A stretch of DNA of 64,000 nt from CAZCJU01 sp964562175 (GCA_964562175.1 CAZLRV010000001.1:124001-188000); one strand, 5' to 3'. Counted from the first letter of the stretch, positions 50,484-59,288 are shown. Program-made: numbers and translations. The notes: a model not told the origin generated them from the letters alone.

Positions 50484-50497
50484 TGCAATTTTATTCA
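50484..50497 (+). promoter_or_regulatory. Candidate ARG box (ArgR operator)
   Basis: TGCAATTTTATTCA matches the ARG-box core TGAATWWWWATTCA at 12 of 14 places and lies 8 nt upstream of the argG -35 element. ArgR represses arginine synthesis genes through such boxes in Gram-positives. No argR gene is in the window. Confidence 0.55.
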
Positions 50498-50505
50498 TTT
50501 TGCTC

Positions 50506-50533
50506 TTGACAAAACCGAAAAATCGTGTATAAT
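50506..50533 (+). promoter_or_regulatory. Promoter of the arginine operon
   Basis: TTGACA (50506-50511) and TATAAT (50528-50533) at 16 nt spacing, about 40 nt before argG. One long transcript through argF is expected, ending at 56874-56922. Confidence 0.85.
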
Positions 50534-50575
50534 ATTACTCAAGAAAATAAATTTTATACAGGAGAATAAATTATT

Positions 50576-51802
50576 ATGGAAAAGAAGATAAAGAAGATAG
50601 TACTTGCGTATTCCGGCGGACTCGATACGTCCATCATTATACCGTGGCTCAAGGAAAACTACGAGGGCTGTGAAGTAATTGCCGTTTCCGGAGATGTCGG
50701 ACAAGGCACGGAGCTTGACGGACTCGAGGAAAAGGCGATAAAGACAGGCGCATCGAAGCTTTATATTGAGGACCTTAAGAAAGAATTTATCGAGGATTAT
50801 ATTTATCCCACCATGCAAGCCGGTGCCGTATATGAGGGCGAGTACCTTCTCGGAACTTCATTCGCACGTCCCGTTATCGCAAAGCGTATAGTTGAGATAG
50901 CAAAAGCAGAGGGTGCGGACGCTATATGTCACGGCTGTACCGGTAAGGGTAATGACCAGGTTCGTTTTGAGCTTACCGTTAAGGCTCTTGCCCCCGAGCT
51001 TGAGATAATAGCTCCGTGGCGTATCTGGGATATCAAATCCCGTGAGCAGGAGATCGACTACGCCGAGGCACACAAGATACCGCTTAAGATAAACCGCGAA
51101 ACGAACTATTCAAAGGATAAGAACCTTTGGCATCTGAGCCATGAGGGTCTTGACCTTGAGGACCCGGCAAACGAGCCTCAGTACAACAAGCCCGGATTTT
51201 TGGAGCTTGGCGTATCGCCCGAGCAGGCACCCGACACGCCCACATATGTTACGATAGATTTCGAAGCCGGCGTACCCGTTGCCATAGACGGACAAAAAAT
51301 GGGAGCAGTTGAGCTTGTTGACAAGCTTAACGAGCTTGGCGGCAAAAACGGCATAGGTCTTGTCGATATCGTTGAGAACCGTCTTGTCGGAATGAAGAGC
51401 AGAGGCGTATACGAGACTCCCGGCGGAACGATACTTTACAGGGCGCACCGCGTTCTCGAAACACTCACGCTCGACCGTGACACGATGCATTACAAGGATA
51501 TAGTAGCCGGCAGATATGCGGAGCTTGTTTACAACGGTCAGTGGTTCACTCCCCTGCGTGAGGCTCTCGACGCTTTCGTTAAATCGACCCAGCAGACCGT
51601 TACCGGCTCGGTAAAGCTCAAGCTTTACAAGGGTAACATAATCAACGCCGGCACGACCTCGCCCTACACGCTTTACAGTGAGGAGATAGCGACCTTCTCC
51701 GAGGATCACGTATACGACCAGAAGGACGCTACGGGCTTTATCAACCTCTTCGGTCTGCCCTGCAAGGTCAAGGCTATGTCCGGCCCGAAAAACGAGAAAT
51801 AA
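50576..51802 (+). CDS. argG: Argininosuccinate synthase
   Basis: A 408-residue cytoplasmic enzyme joining citrulline and aspartate with ATP. N-type PP-loop AYSGGLDTS at about 12-20; the substrate region CHGCTGKGNDQVRFE and the tetramer-forming C-terminal part with RAHRVLETLTLDRD follow. Full length. GGAG lies 12 nt before the ATG. First gene of the operon; argininosuccinate lyase (argH), its usual partner, is not in the window. Confidence 0.97.
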   Translation: MEKKIKKIVLAYSGGLDTSIIIPWLKENYEGCEVIAVSGDVGQGTELDGLEEKAIKTGASKLYIEDLKKEFIEDYIYPTMQAGAVYEGEYLLGTSFARPVIAKRIVEIAKAEGADAICHGCTGKGNDQVRFELTVKALAPELEIIAPWRIWDIKSREQEIDYAEAHKIPLKINRETNYSKDKNLWHLSHEGLDLEDPANEPQYNKPGFLELGVSPEQAPDTPTYVTIDFEAGVPVAIDGQKMGAVELVDKLNELGGKNGIGLVDIVENRLVGMKSRGVYETPGGTILYRAHRVLETLTLDRDTMHYKDIVAGRYAELVYNGQWFTPLREALDAFVKSTQQTVTGSVKLKLYKGNIINAGTTSPYTLYSEEIATFSEDHVYDQKDATGFINLFGLPCKVKAMSGPKNEK

Positions 51803-51807
51803 ATCAT

Positions 51808-52728
51808 ATGTATAAGGTTTTTATTGACGGAAGTGCCGGAACGACAGGGCTGAGGATATCCAAAAAGCTCGCCGCACGGCGTGATATAACCGTCGTTTCC
51901 CTGCCCGAGGAGGTAAGGAAGAACAAGGACGCTCAAGCCGAGGCGATAAACTCGTCCGACGTTGTCTTTCTCTGCCTCCCCGATGATGCGGCGAGAGAAG
52001 CCGTGTCGCTTTGTGAAAACGACAATACCATAATAATAGACGCATCGACCGCTCACCGCACCGACGATGCTTGGGTCTACGGTCTGCCGGAGCTGTCATG
52101 CGCCTTCAGAAACGATATAAAGCACGGCAAGCGTATAGCAAACCCCGGCTGTCATGCCACGGGCTTTTGCGTATGCGTTTACCCCTTGGTATTCGGTGAT
52201 ATAATAGCCGATTCGTATCCCTTGACCTGCTTTTCGCTGACGGGCTACAGCGGCGGCGGCAAAAAGATGATAGCCGAGTACGCACGTCCCGATTGGGACA
52301 CGACACCCGCCATTTATTCTCTCGGCGGTATGCACAAGCATTTGCCGGAGATGATGAAGGTATGCTCGCTCAGCCGTCCCCCCGTGCTTGAGCCTATAGT
52401 AAGCGATTACTACTGCGGTATGGTAGTTACCGTACCTCTTATCGCCGATTTTATGAAAAAGAAAATGGGCGTTGATGACCTTTACGAGTACTTTACGGAA
52501 TATTACGCAAACAGCCCCGTAATAAAAGTAAGGCGGCAAACGAGCGGACTTATATATTCCGATGCATTTGCCGGACGTGATGACCTTGAAATAATAGTAG
52601 GCGGTTGTGACGACCGTCCGCAGATATCGGCACGCTTCTGCAACCTCGGAAAGGGTGCATCGGGTGCGGCGATACAGAACATGAATATAGCTTTAGGGCT
52701 TGATGAAACAAAAGGTCTTATTTTATGA
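51808..52728 (+). CDS. argC: N-acetyl-gamma-glutamyl-phosphate reductase (short type 2)
   Basis: A 306-residue NADPH-dependent reductase, step three of ornithine synthesis. VFIDGSAGTTGLRI is the dinucleotide-binding start; catalytic Cys lies in ANPGCHATG, and TAHRTDDAWVYGLPEL is typical of the shorter type 2 enzymes (about 310 residues, against about 345 for type 1). Its stop overlaps the argJ start by 4 nt. Confidence 0.95.
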   Translation: MYKVFIDGSAGTTGLRISKKLAARRDITVVSLPEEVRKNKDAQAEAINSSDVVFLCLPDDAAREAVSLCENDNTIIIDASTAHRTDDAWVYGLPELSCAFRNDIKHGKRIANPGCHATGFCVCVYPLVFGDIIADSYPLTCFSLTGYSGGGKKMIAEYARPDWDTTPAIYSLGGMHKHLPEMMKVCSLSRPPVLEPIVSDYYCGMVVTVPLIADFMKKKMGVDDLYEYFTEYYANSPVIKVRRQTSGLIYSDAFAGRDDLEIIVGGCDDRPQISARFCNLGKGASGAAIQNMNIALGLDETKGLIL

Positions 52729-53948
52729 GTAATATAACCTATATCCCCGGCGGCGTTTGCGCCGCCGAGGGCTTCAGGGCAGCCGGCATACATTGCGGTA
52801 TAAGAAAGAACAAGGTCAAGCGTGACCTTGCTCTTATCGTATGTGACACGCCGTGCAATGCCGCGGGAGTATACACGCAAAATCTTGTTAAGGGCGCTCC
52901 CATAATCGTAACGAAAAAGAATCTCGAAAACGGCATCGCTCGGGCTATCGTATGCAACAGCGGAAACGCAAATACGTGTAATGCGGACGGCGTGGAAAAA
53001 GCGGAGCTTATGTGCAAGCTCGTTGAAAAGCATACGGGAATCTCCGCAGACGATGTTATCGTTGCCTCCACGGGCGTTATCGGTCAGGTATTGCCCATCG
53101 CCCCCATCGAGGACGGTTTCCCCCGCCTTGTGAGCGAGCTGAGATACGACGGCGGCGAGGATGCCGCCTCGGCTATTATGACGACGGACACAGTGATGAA
53201 AGAAGCGGCTGTGCAGTTCACCGTGGGCGGTAAGACGTGCAAGCTCGGCGGCATCGCAAAGGGCTCGGGAATGATCCATCCCAACATGGCGACAATGCTC
53301 GTTTTCGTGACCTCCGATGTTGCGATAAGCTCGGAAATGCTCAAAAAAGCGATAAAAGCCGATGCCGATGACAGCTTTAATATGATATCGGTAGACGGTG
53401 ATACCTCCACAAACGACACATTTACCGTAATGTGCAGCGGTGCAGCGGGCAACGAGCCTATCGTATGCGAGGGCGAGGACTATAATACGTTTCGCAAGGC
53501 ACTTGCCGCCGTTACGAAAAAGCTTTGCCGTGCAATGGCAAAGGACGGCGAGGGTGCAACAAAGCTTATAGAATGTACCGTTGCGGGAGCAGGCGATATA
53601 AAGACCGCAAAAACGGTTTCAAAGGCCGTAATAGCTTCCTCACTCGTCAAGGCGGCAATGTTCGGCTCCGATGCGAATTGGGGCAGAGTCCTCTGTGCGA
53701 TAGGATACAGCTCAGCCGATGTCGATATAAACGGCGTTGATGTGTATTTCGCATCACGCAAGGGAGAGGTAAAGGTCTGCGCACAAGGCTCCGGCATTGA
53801 TTTTTCCGAGGAGTGGGCTAAAACGATCCTTTCCGAGGATGAGATACAGATATATATCGTTCTTTCCGAGGGTAGCTGTTCCGCAACTGCTTGGGGCTGT
53901 GACTTAACCTACGATTACGTAAAAATTAACGGAGATTACAGAACATAA
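52725..53948 (+). CDS. argJ: Bifunctional glutamate N-acetyltransferase / amino-acid N-acetyltransferase
   Basis: 407 residues; makes N-acetylglutamate and recycles its acetyl group from N-acetylornithine, so argE and argA are not needed. It is an Ntn-type proenzyme that cleaves itself before the Thr of the motif GMIHPNMATML near residue 190. The other hallmarks are SGNANTCNADG, ASTGVIGQ and a C-terminal SDLTYDYVKINGDYRT-like end (here CDLTYDYVKINGDYRT). Overlaps argC by 4 nt and argB by 1 nt. Confidence 0.96.
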   Translation: MSNITYIPGGVCAAEGFRAAGIHCGIRKNKVKRDLALIVCDTPCNAAGVYTQNLVKGAPIIVTKKNLENGIARAIVCNSGNANTCNADGVEKAELMCKLVEKHTGISADDVIVASTGVIGQVLPIAPIEDGFPRLVSELRYDGGEDAASAIMTTDTVMKEAAVQFTVGGKTCKLGGIAKGSGMIHPNMATMLVFVTSDVAISSEMLKKAIKADADDSFNMISVDGDTSTNDTFTVMCSGAAGNEPIVCEGEDYNTFRKALAAVTKKLCRAMAKDGEGATKLIECTVAGAGDIKTAKTVSKAVIASSLVKAAMFGSDANWGRVLCAIGYSSADVDINGVDVYFASRKGEVKVCAQGSGIDFSEEWAKTILSEDEIQIYIVLSEGSCSATAWGCDLTYDYVKINGDYRT

Positions 53949-54799
53949 TGGAAATGACCAACGCCGCAAGAGCGGACGTGCTTGTCACCGCTCTTCCTTA
54001 TATAAAGGAATATAATAATAAAATAGTCGTTATCAAATACGGCGGAAACGCCATGATAAACGAGGACTTGAAAAAAGCCGTTATGGGTGACGTTGTGCTT
54101 CTCTCGCTCGTCGGCGTTAAGGTCGTGTTGGTTCACGGCGGAGGTCCGGAGATAACGGAAACTCTGAAGCGTATGAACATACCGAGCAGATTCGAGAACG
54201 GTCTGCGTGTTACCGATAAGGAATGCGCCGATGTTGCGATGATGGTGCTTGCCGGCAAGATAAACAAGCAGCTTGTCAATCTGCTTGAGAACACTGGCGG
54301 CAAGGCTGTCGGACTGTCGGGCGTTGACGGTCATATGATAGAGGCAAGTATGCTCGATGAAAAGCTGGGCTATGTCGGCAAGATAACGCATATAAACGCC
54401 TCACCGATACTCGATATGCTCGAAAAGGGCTACATTCCCGTCGTTTCAACGGTCGGCTGTGACAACGAGGGAAACATATATAACATAAACGCCGACACGG
54501 CGGCGGCGAAAATAGCGGCGGCACTCAAAGCGGAGAGCCTTATATCGATGACCGATATAAGCGGAATACTGCGTGATTGCAACGATCCGTCCTCGCTTAT
54601 AAAGGTCGTTCGCGCAGAGCAGGTAGACGAGCTGTTTACCTCCGGTATAGTATCCGGCGGTATGATACCGAAGGTGCAATGCTGTGCGGAGGCAATAAAC
54701 GGAGGAGTAAAGAAGGTCTTTATCCTTGACGGACGCATTCCCCATTCGATAATAATGGAAATGCTCACCGATGAGGGTATGGGAACGATGTTTATATAA
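53948..54799 (+). CDS. argB: Acetylglutamate kinase
   Basis: A 283-residue amino-acid kinase family enzyme phosphorylating N-acetylglutamate, the usual feedback point of the acetyl-cycling pathway. VVIKYGGNAM at about 27-36, LVHGGGPEI, and the C-terminal SGGMIPKVQCCAEAINGG. A helical N-terminal extension before VVIKYGG is of the length found in arginine-inhibited hexameric kinases, so feedback by arginine is likely but inferred. Confidence 0.97.
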   Translation: MEMTNAARADVLVTALPYIKEYNNKIVVIKYGGNAMINEDLKKAVMGDVVLLSLVGVKVVLVHGGGPEITETLKRMNIPSRFENGLRVTDKECADVAMMVLAGKINKQLVNLLENTGGKAVGLSGVDGHMIEASMLDEKLGYVGKITHINASPILDMLEKGYIPVVSTVGCDNEGNIYNINADTAAAKIAAALKAESLISMTDISGILRDCNDPSSLIKVVRAEQVDELFTSGIVSGGMIPKVQCCAEAINGGVKKVFILDGRIPHSIIMEMLTDEGMGTMFI

Positions 54800-54803
54800 T
54801 AAA

Positions 54804-55967
54804 ATGGATATTTTTTCGATAGATAAAGAATACGTTGCCAATACATACAGCCGTTTTCCCGTGCAGTTTTCTCACGGCTCGGGCAGTATAGTATACGACA
54901 ACAACGGCAAACGCTATATTGATTTCTGTTCGGGAATCGCAACCAATATCTTCGGTCTGTGTGATACGGAGTATATAAACGCCGTTGAAAAACAGCTTCA
55001 CCGTTTCGCTCACGCATCGAACCTCTATTATACGGAGCCGTGTGCGGAGCTGGCAAAGCTTCTGTGCGAAAGGACCGGCATGAAAAAGGTCTTTTTCGGC
55101 AACTCGGGAGCCGAGGCGAACGAGGGTGCGATAAAGGCGGCAAGAAAGTATTCCTTTGACAAATACGGTGCCGGCAGAAATAAAATAGTTACATTGAAAA
55201 ATTCGTTTCACGGCAGGACGATAACAACGCTTGCCGCAACGGGACAGGATGTTTTCCACAACTATTTCTTCCCCTTTACCGAGGGCTTTGACTATGCAGA
55301 GGCAAACAATATAACCGATACGCTTGAGCGGCTGGACGGTGCGTGCGCCGTTATGATAGAGCTTGTTCAGGGCGAGGGCGGTGTAAATGTTTTAGATAAA
55401 GCTTACGTTGATGCGATATACGAAAAATGCAAGAGTGACGATATATTGCTCATTGTCGATGAGGTACAAACGGGCAACGGACGTTGCGGCGCTTTGTATG
55501 CGTATATGAATTACGGCATCACCCCAGACATAGTATCCACGGCTAAGGGTCTGGGCGGCGGCTTGCCGATAGGTGCGGTGCTTTTGGGTGAAAAAGTCGA
55601 AAACACGCTCGCCCCCGGCACGCACGGCTCGACCTTCGGAGGAAACCCCGTATGTGCGGCAGGTGCTTACAGTGTGATATCCCGTATTGACGATGCATTG
55701 CTTGACGGAGTAAACAGAAAAAGCGAATATATTAAAAAAACCGTTGCCGACTTGCTTGGACGCAAAGCGGACGGCATGGGACTTTTGCTCGGTATAAAAA
55801 CGAGTGCAAAAGCCTCGGATGTTGTAAACGAATGCATAAAGCACGGCGTGCTGGCGCTTACCGCAAAGGACAAAATAAGACTTCTGCCCGCACTGAACAT
55901 TCCCGACGATGTGCTTAAAGAGGGAATAGAAACAATATGTAATGTGATAAAGGAGCTTGAAAAATGA
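54804..55967 (+). CDS. argD: Acetylornithine aminotransferase
   Basis: 387 residues, class III PLP aminotransferase of ornithine synthesis. ATG at 54804 (MDIFSIDKEYVANTYSRFP), 4 nt after argB, is chosen over an earlier in-frame start inside argB. The PLP Lys is in STAKGLGGGLPIG; FFGNSGAEANEGAIKAARKY, LIVDEVQTGNGRCG and HGSTFGGNPVCAAGA are diagnostic. Overlaps argF by 4 nt. Confidence 0.96.
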   Translation: MDIFSIDKEYVANTYSRFPVQFSHGSGSIVYDNNGKRYIDFCSGIATNIFGLCDTEYINAVEKQLHRFAHASNLYYTEPCAELAKLLCERTGMKKVFFGNSGAEANEGAIKAARKYSFDKYGAGRNKIVTLKNSFHGRTITTLAATGQDVFHNYFFPFTEGFDYAEANNITDTLERLDGACAVMIELVQGEGGVNVLDKAYVDAIYEKCKSDDILLIVDEVQTGNGRCGALYAYMNYGITPDIVSTAKGLGGGLPIGAVLLGEKVENTLAPGTHGSTFGGNPVCAAGAYSVISRIDDALLDGVNRKSEYIKKTVADLLGRKADGMGLLLGIKTSAKASDVVNECIKHGVLALTAKDKIRLLPALNIPDDVLKEGIETICNVIKELEK

Positions 55968-56866
55968 AGCATCTGCTCAAACTCTCCGATCTTAGTACCG
56001 AGGAGATAACCGAAATACTCGATTTTGCCGATGAGCTTAAGGCACAGCGCAAGCTCGGAGTTAAGGAAAAATATCTTGCCGGAAAAACGCTCGGTATGAT
56101 ATTCCGCAAATCCTCAACACGTACACGTGTATCGTTTGAGGTGGGTATGTACGAGCTTGGCGGCAACGCTCTTTTCCTCTCATCATCCGATATACAGATA
56201 GGCAGAGGCGAGGATGCCGCCGATACGTCAAGAGTTTTGTCAAGATATCTCGACGGTATAATGATACGCACCTTTGAGCAAAAGGAAGCCGAGGATATGG
56301 CAAAATACGGCTCAATTCCCGTTATCAACGGTCTGACCGACTATGCCCATCCCTGTCAGGTGCTTGCCGACCTTATGACGATACGCGAGAAAAAAGGCTC
56401 GCTCAAGGGCAAAAAGCTTACCTTTATCGGTGACGGCAACAATATGGCAAACTCGCTCATCGTCGGCGGTATCAAGTGCGGAATGAGCGTTGCGATAGCC
56501 TGTCCCGAAGCGTATAAGCCCGATGCGGAAATTATGAAATGGGCAGCCGAAAACGGCGATTTCGTATGCACGCCCGATATCATGGCGGCATCGGAGGGTG
56601 CAGATGCACTCTACACCGACGTATGGGCATCCATGGGTCAGGAGGGCGAGGCGGCTCTCAGACGGCAAGCCTTCAGCGGCTACTCCATAACAAAGGACGT
56701 TGTGGCACGTGCAAACGAGGGCGTTATGGTTCTTCATTGTCTGCCCGCACATAAGGGCGAGGAAATAGACGGCGATGTGTTTGAGGCTCACGCCGATGAG
56801 ATATTCGAGGAAGCCGAGAACAGACTCCACGCCCAGAAATCCGTAATGGTAAAATTGATGAAATAA
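55964..56866 (+). CDS. argF: Ornithine carbamoyltransferase
   Basis: 300 residues; makes citrulline from ornithine and carbamoyl phosphate. Carbamoyl-phosphate motif SSTRTRVSFE, HPCQVLADLMT, and the ornithine-side HCLPAHKGEEID are intact. Last gene of the operon, followed by a strong terminator. Because argG precedes argC-F here, genes for the last step (argH) and carbamoyl phosphate (carAB) must lie elsewhere. Confidence 0.97.
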   Translation: MKHLLKLSDLSTEEITEILDFADELKAQRKLGVKEKYLAGKTLGMIFRKSSTRTRVSFEVGMYELGGNALFLSSSDIQIGRGEDAADTSRVLSRYLDGIMIRTFEQKEAEDMAKYGSIPVINGLTDYAHPCQVLADLMTIREKKGSLKGKKLTFIGDGNNMANSLIVGGIKCGMSVAIACPEAYKPDAEIMKWAAENGDFVCTPDIMAASEGADALYTDVWASMGQEGEAALRRQAFSGYSITKDVVARANEGVMVLHCLPAHKGEEIDGDVFEAHADEIFEEAENRLHAQKSVMVKLMK

Positions 56867-56873
56867 CGATCGG

Positions 56874-56922
56874 GTCTGTCTTGAGCGAGCTTATGCAAAG
56901 TCTCGCTCAAAACAGACTTTTT
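56874..56922 (+). terminator. Terminator of the arginine operon
   Basis: A 16-bp stem with one mismatch (56874-56889 with 56902-56917, outer part GTCTGT/ACAGAC) followed by five T. Confidence 0.9.
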
Positions 56923-56935
56923 GCGTTAATGGACG

Positions 56936-57148
56936 TTATTTGTATCTCTTTTTCACGAGCGTTTGCCCAAGCAGATAATCTATACTCGTATCGTAAAAGC
57001 GCGCAAGCTTGATGAGTATTTGCGTCGGTATATCGTTTTCGCCCGTTTCGTATTTCGAATAGCCCGTTTGCGACATTCCGAGCATTTTTGCCACTTGGGT
57101 CTGATTTAAATTTCTATCCTCTCTCAGGTCTCTTATTCTCGGGTACAC
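56936..57148 (-). CDS. Small XRE-family HTH regulator
   Basis: 70 residues, a single helix-turn-helix of the XRE/Cro type: RIRDLREDRNLNQTQVAKML, GMSQTGYSKYETGEN (recognition helix), and PTQILIKLARFYDTSIDYLL. No sensor domain. The start is GTG at 57148 behind GAGGAG. A TATAAT lies 33 nt upstream on the minus strand with a poor -35. The palindrome at 57216-57232 stands beside this promoter and is a natural site for autoregulation. Confidence 0.9.
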   Translation of the reverse strand: MYPRIRDLREDRNLNQTQVAKMLGMSQTGYSKYETGENDIPTQILIKLARFYDTSIDYLLGQTLVKKRYK

Positions 57149-57207
57149 TTCGTTTGCTCCTCTCGGTTTATGATATATAAAATTATAGCTTAATCCGTTT
57201 TTGGGTA

Positions 57208-57236
57208 TTGACTTTTAACCTAATTCAGGTTATAAT
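57208..57236 (+). promoter_or_regulatory. Promoter with embedded palindromic operator
   Basis: TTGACT (57208-57213) and TATAAT (57231-57236) at 17 nt. The spacer contains the perfect inverted repeat TAACCT-AATTC-AGGTTA (57216-57232), reaching into the -10. It would drive the Crp-type gene with a leader of about 200 nt in which I see no gene. Bound protein would block this promoter and could affect the divergent XRE promoter. Confidence 0.75.
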
Positions 57237-57443
57237 ATATTATTGTGAGTATTACTTTTGCCGTAGCCTTACAAAATCGGCGACATAATCGGCAATTAAA
57301 CGTGTACTTTCGATTTGTTTTCTTATTTTTTACTTTTGAACTCAGACTTTTTTCCGTATTTTAATAAAACGGCAATCAATTTATTGTACAATTGCTTTAT
57401 TCGTTTTTTATTCAGGAACATATTTAGAAAAGGCGGTTATCAA

Positions 57444-58043
57444 ATGAACGATATCAACAAGCTCGTCGCATTCTTTAACATAAAAGACGACGCTTTGAAG
57501 CAAGAATTTGCAAGCTTATTCATCCCGAAAAGCTACGCCGCAGGCGAAAATATTTTTGAAATAGGTCATGTCTACAAATATCTTTATGTTCTGCGCAGTG
57601 GTGTTGCAAGAGGCTATACGCTCTCGGACAATGGCGAGATCGAAACGAACTGCTTCGGCTTTCGCTTCGGCGAGGTGAATTCGCCTCTGCCCTTGGACTT
57701 CACCTCTCCGTCCGTTGTCGGCTACGAGGCGATAACGAATTGCGAAATGTTTCTTCTCTCGGAGGATAGCTACAAGCGGCTTTTGACATTTCCCGAAATG
57801 GCGGGCATTGTAACGTCAATGCTGAACCATTCCTATCAAATTCATTATTCGCACAAGATAATTCTGCAAAACAGCAGTGCGGAAGAACGATACGTGTGGT
57901 TTTTGAAAAACTATCCGGGACTGATAGACATAGTGCCGCATTATCACATAGCATCGTATCTCGGAATGACCCAGGTAACGATGAGCCGTGCCAGAACAAA
58001 GCTCCACGGTAAGGTAAATGACGACGGTTCGTCCGTTGAATAA
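57444..58043 (+). CDS. Crp/Fnr-family transcriptional regulator
   Basis: 199 residues. The ATG at 57444 follows AAAGGCGG; the frame is open further upstream, but those codons look non-coding. A cyclic-nucleotide-binding-type beta roll covers about 20-140 (YAAGENIFEIGHVYKYLYVL, SGVARGYTLSDNGEI). It has no Fnr-type Cys cluster, and the phosphate-binding cassette looks degenerate. A C-terminal HTH has YHIASYLGMTQVTMSRARTKL-like sequence, of which IASYLGMTQVTMSRARTKL is the clear part. The ligand is unknown. Divergent neighbour: XRE regulator. Confidence 0.88.
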   Translation: MNDINKLVAFFNIKDDALKQEFASLFIPKSYAAGENIFEIGHVYKYLYVLRSGVARGYTLSDNGEIETNCFGFRFGEVNSPLPLDFTSPSVVGYEAITNCEMFLLSEDSYKRLLTFPEMAGIVTSMLNHSYQIHYSHKIILQNSSAEERYVWFLKNYPGLIDIVPHYHIASYLGMTQVTMSRARTKLHGKVNDDGSSVE

Positions 58044-58096
58044 GAGCATAAGGGCATAAAAAATCGCTTTTGCGTGAAATTTTATGCTCTTTTTTT
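58044..58096 (+). terminator. Terminator of the Crp-type gene
   Basis: GAGCATAA (58044-58051) pairs with TTATGCTC (58082-58089), followed by seven T. The loop is long (30 nt). Confidence 0.75.
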
Positions 58097-58107
58097 CGTT
58101 TTCGGTA

Positions 58108-58136
58108 TTGACAAATCGATTTAAATGTGGTATAAT
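58108..58136 (+). promoter_or_regulatory. Consensus promoter of rplJ-rplL
   Basis: TTGACA (58108-58113) and TATAAT (58131-58136) at 17 nt. It overlaps no gene; start point near 58143. Confidence 0.9.
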
Positions 58137-58142
58137 ACACGA

Positions 58143-58298
58143 CGCTGATTCAAAGACAGCAGGTTACAGTAAAAACGGTCAACCGTTTTCCTGCCGAGAA
58201 GATAGTGTTAATTTATGAATGCACTCACTTTCTTTTTCGCTTTGCGGCAAAGAAAGTTCTTTTGTTTCACGCAAATAATTACGGAGGTGAAATTCAAA
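58143..58298 (+). promoter_or_regulatory. Ribosomal protein L10 leader
   Basis: The hallmark pair GACAGCAGG (58155-58163) and CCTGCCGAG (58190-58198) flanks an inner hairpin AAAACGG-TCAA-CCGTTTT. This is the L10(L12)4 binding element known from Firmicutes rplJL mRNAs (Rfam L10_leader). Downstream, ACTTTCTTT (58227-58235) pairs with AAAGAAAGT (58249-58257) before a T-rich stretch, which may act as an attenuator when L10 is in excess. Confidence 0.88.
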
Positions 58299-58817
58299 AT
58301 GGCAAGCGAAAAAATCAAAGCGGGCAAGCAGCAAATCGTTGCCGAGCTTTCGGAAAAGCTTAAAACGGCTTCCGCGGGCGTTATCGTAAATTACGCCGGA
58401 ATCACCGTTGAAGACGATACGAAGCTCAGAGCCGAGCTGAGAAAAGCAGGCGTTGAGTACGCCGTTGTCAAGAATACCATGACCAAGAGAGCCGTTGAAG
58501 CTGTCGGCTACGGCAAGCTCGGCGAGGTTCTTGAGGGAATGACCGCTATTGCTATAAGCCAAAACGACCCCGTTGCCGCCGCAAGAATTATGAAGGACTA
58601 CGCCGACAAGGTAGAGACCTTCGATATCAAGGCAGGCTTCGTAGACGGCGAGGTTCTCGACCGTGACGGCGTTATGGAATTGGCAAGCACGCCCTCCAAG
58701 GAGACCCTTATCGGAAAGCTCCTTGGCAGCATCCAATCCCCTCTTTACGGATTGGCATACGCTCTGCAGGCTATCGCAGACAAGGACGGCGAGGGTGCCG
58801 CAGAGGCTGCGGAATAA
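58299..58817 (+). CDS. rplJ: 50S ribosomal protein L10
   Basis: 172 residues; base of the ribosomal stalk. The ATG at 58299 (MASEKIKAGKQQIVAEL) follows GGAGGTGA; the longer frame upstream is leader RNA. AGITVEDDTKLRAELRKAGV and VVKNTMTKRAVEAVG are characteristic. The C-terminal helix after about 135 binds L12 dimers. It represses its own operon through the leader just upstream. Confidence 0.97.
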   Translation: MASEKIKAGKQQIVAELSEKLKTASAGVIVNYAGITVEDDTKLRAELRKAGVEYAVVKNTMTKRAVEAVGYGKLGEVLEGMTAIAISQNDPVAAARIMKDYADKVETFDIKAGFVDGEVLDRDGVMELASTPSKETLIGKLLGSIQSPLYGLAYALQAIADKDGEGAAEAAE

Positions 58818-58891
58818 TTTCCGCAAAGAATATTGCCGCTTAAAATTCATTGCGGCGTAATAAAAAAGAATGATCAGGAGGATCTACTGAA

Positions 58892-59272
58892 ATGGCAAAC
58901 GAAAAAACCACACAGATAATCGAAGAAATCAAATCACTTACGATACTTGAGCTGAAGGACCTCGTTAAGGCTATCGAGGACGAGTTCGGCGTATCCGCTG
59001 CTCCCGTAGCAGTTGCAGGTGCGGCAGGTGCGGCAGCTCCCGCTGCGGCTGCTGAAGAGAAGACCGAGTTCGACGTAGTTCTCGCTTCCTTCGGCGCTAA
59101 CAAGCTTTCCGTTATAAAGGTAGTTCGTGAGCTTACCGGTCTCGGACTTAAGGAAGCTAAGGAGATCGTTGAGGGCGCTCCCAAGACACTCAAAGAGGGT
59201 GTTGACAAGGCTACAGCCGAGGATTACAAGGCTAAGCTGACCGAAGCAGGCGCAACGGTAGAAATAAAGTAA
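58892..59272 (+). CDS. rplL: 50S ribosomal protein L7/L12
   Basis: 126 residues; stalk protein that recruits translation GTPases. N-terminal dimerisation part, an Ala-rich hinge (VAVAGAAGAAAPAAAAEEK), and the C-terminal domain with NKLSVIKVVRELTGLGLKEA and VEGAPKTLKEG. GGAGG stands 9 nt before the ATG. Unlike in most bacteria, rpoB does not follow; a terminator comes directly after. Confidence 0.98.
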   Translation: MANEKTTQIIEEIKSLTILELKDLVKAIEDEFGVSAAPVAVAGAAGAAAPAAAAEEKTEFDVVLASFGANKLSVIKVVRELTGLGLKEAKEIVEGAPKTLKEGVDKATAEDYKAKLTEAGATVEIK

Positions 59273-59288
59273 TTTCACATTCGTATAA

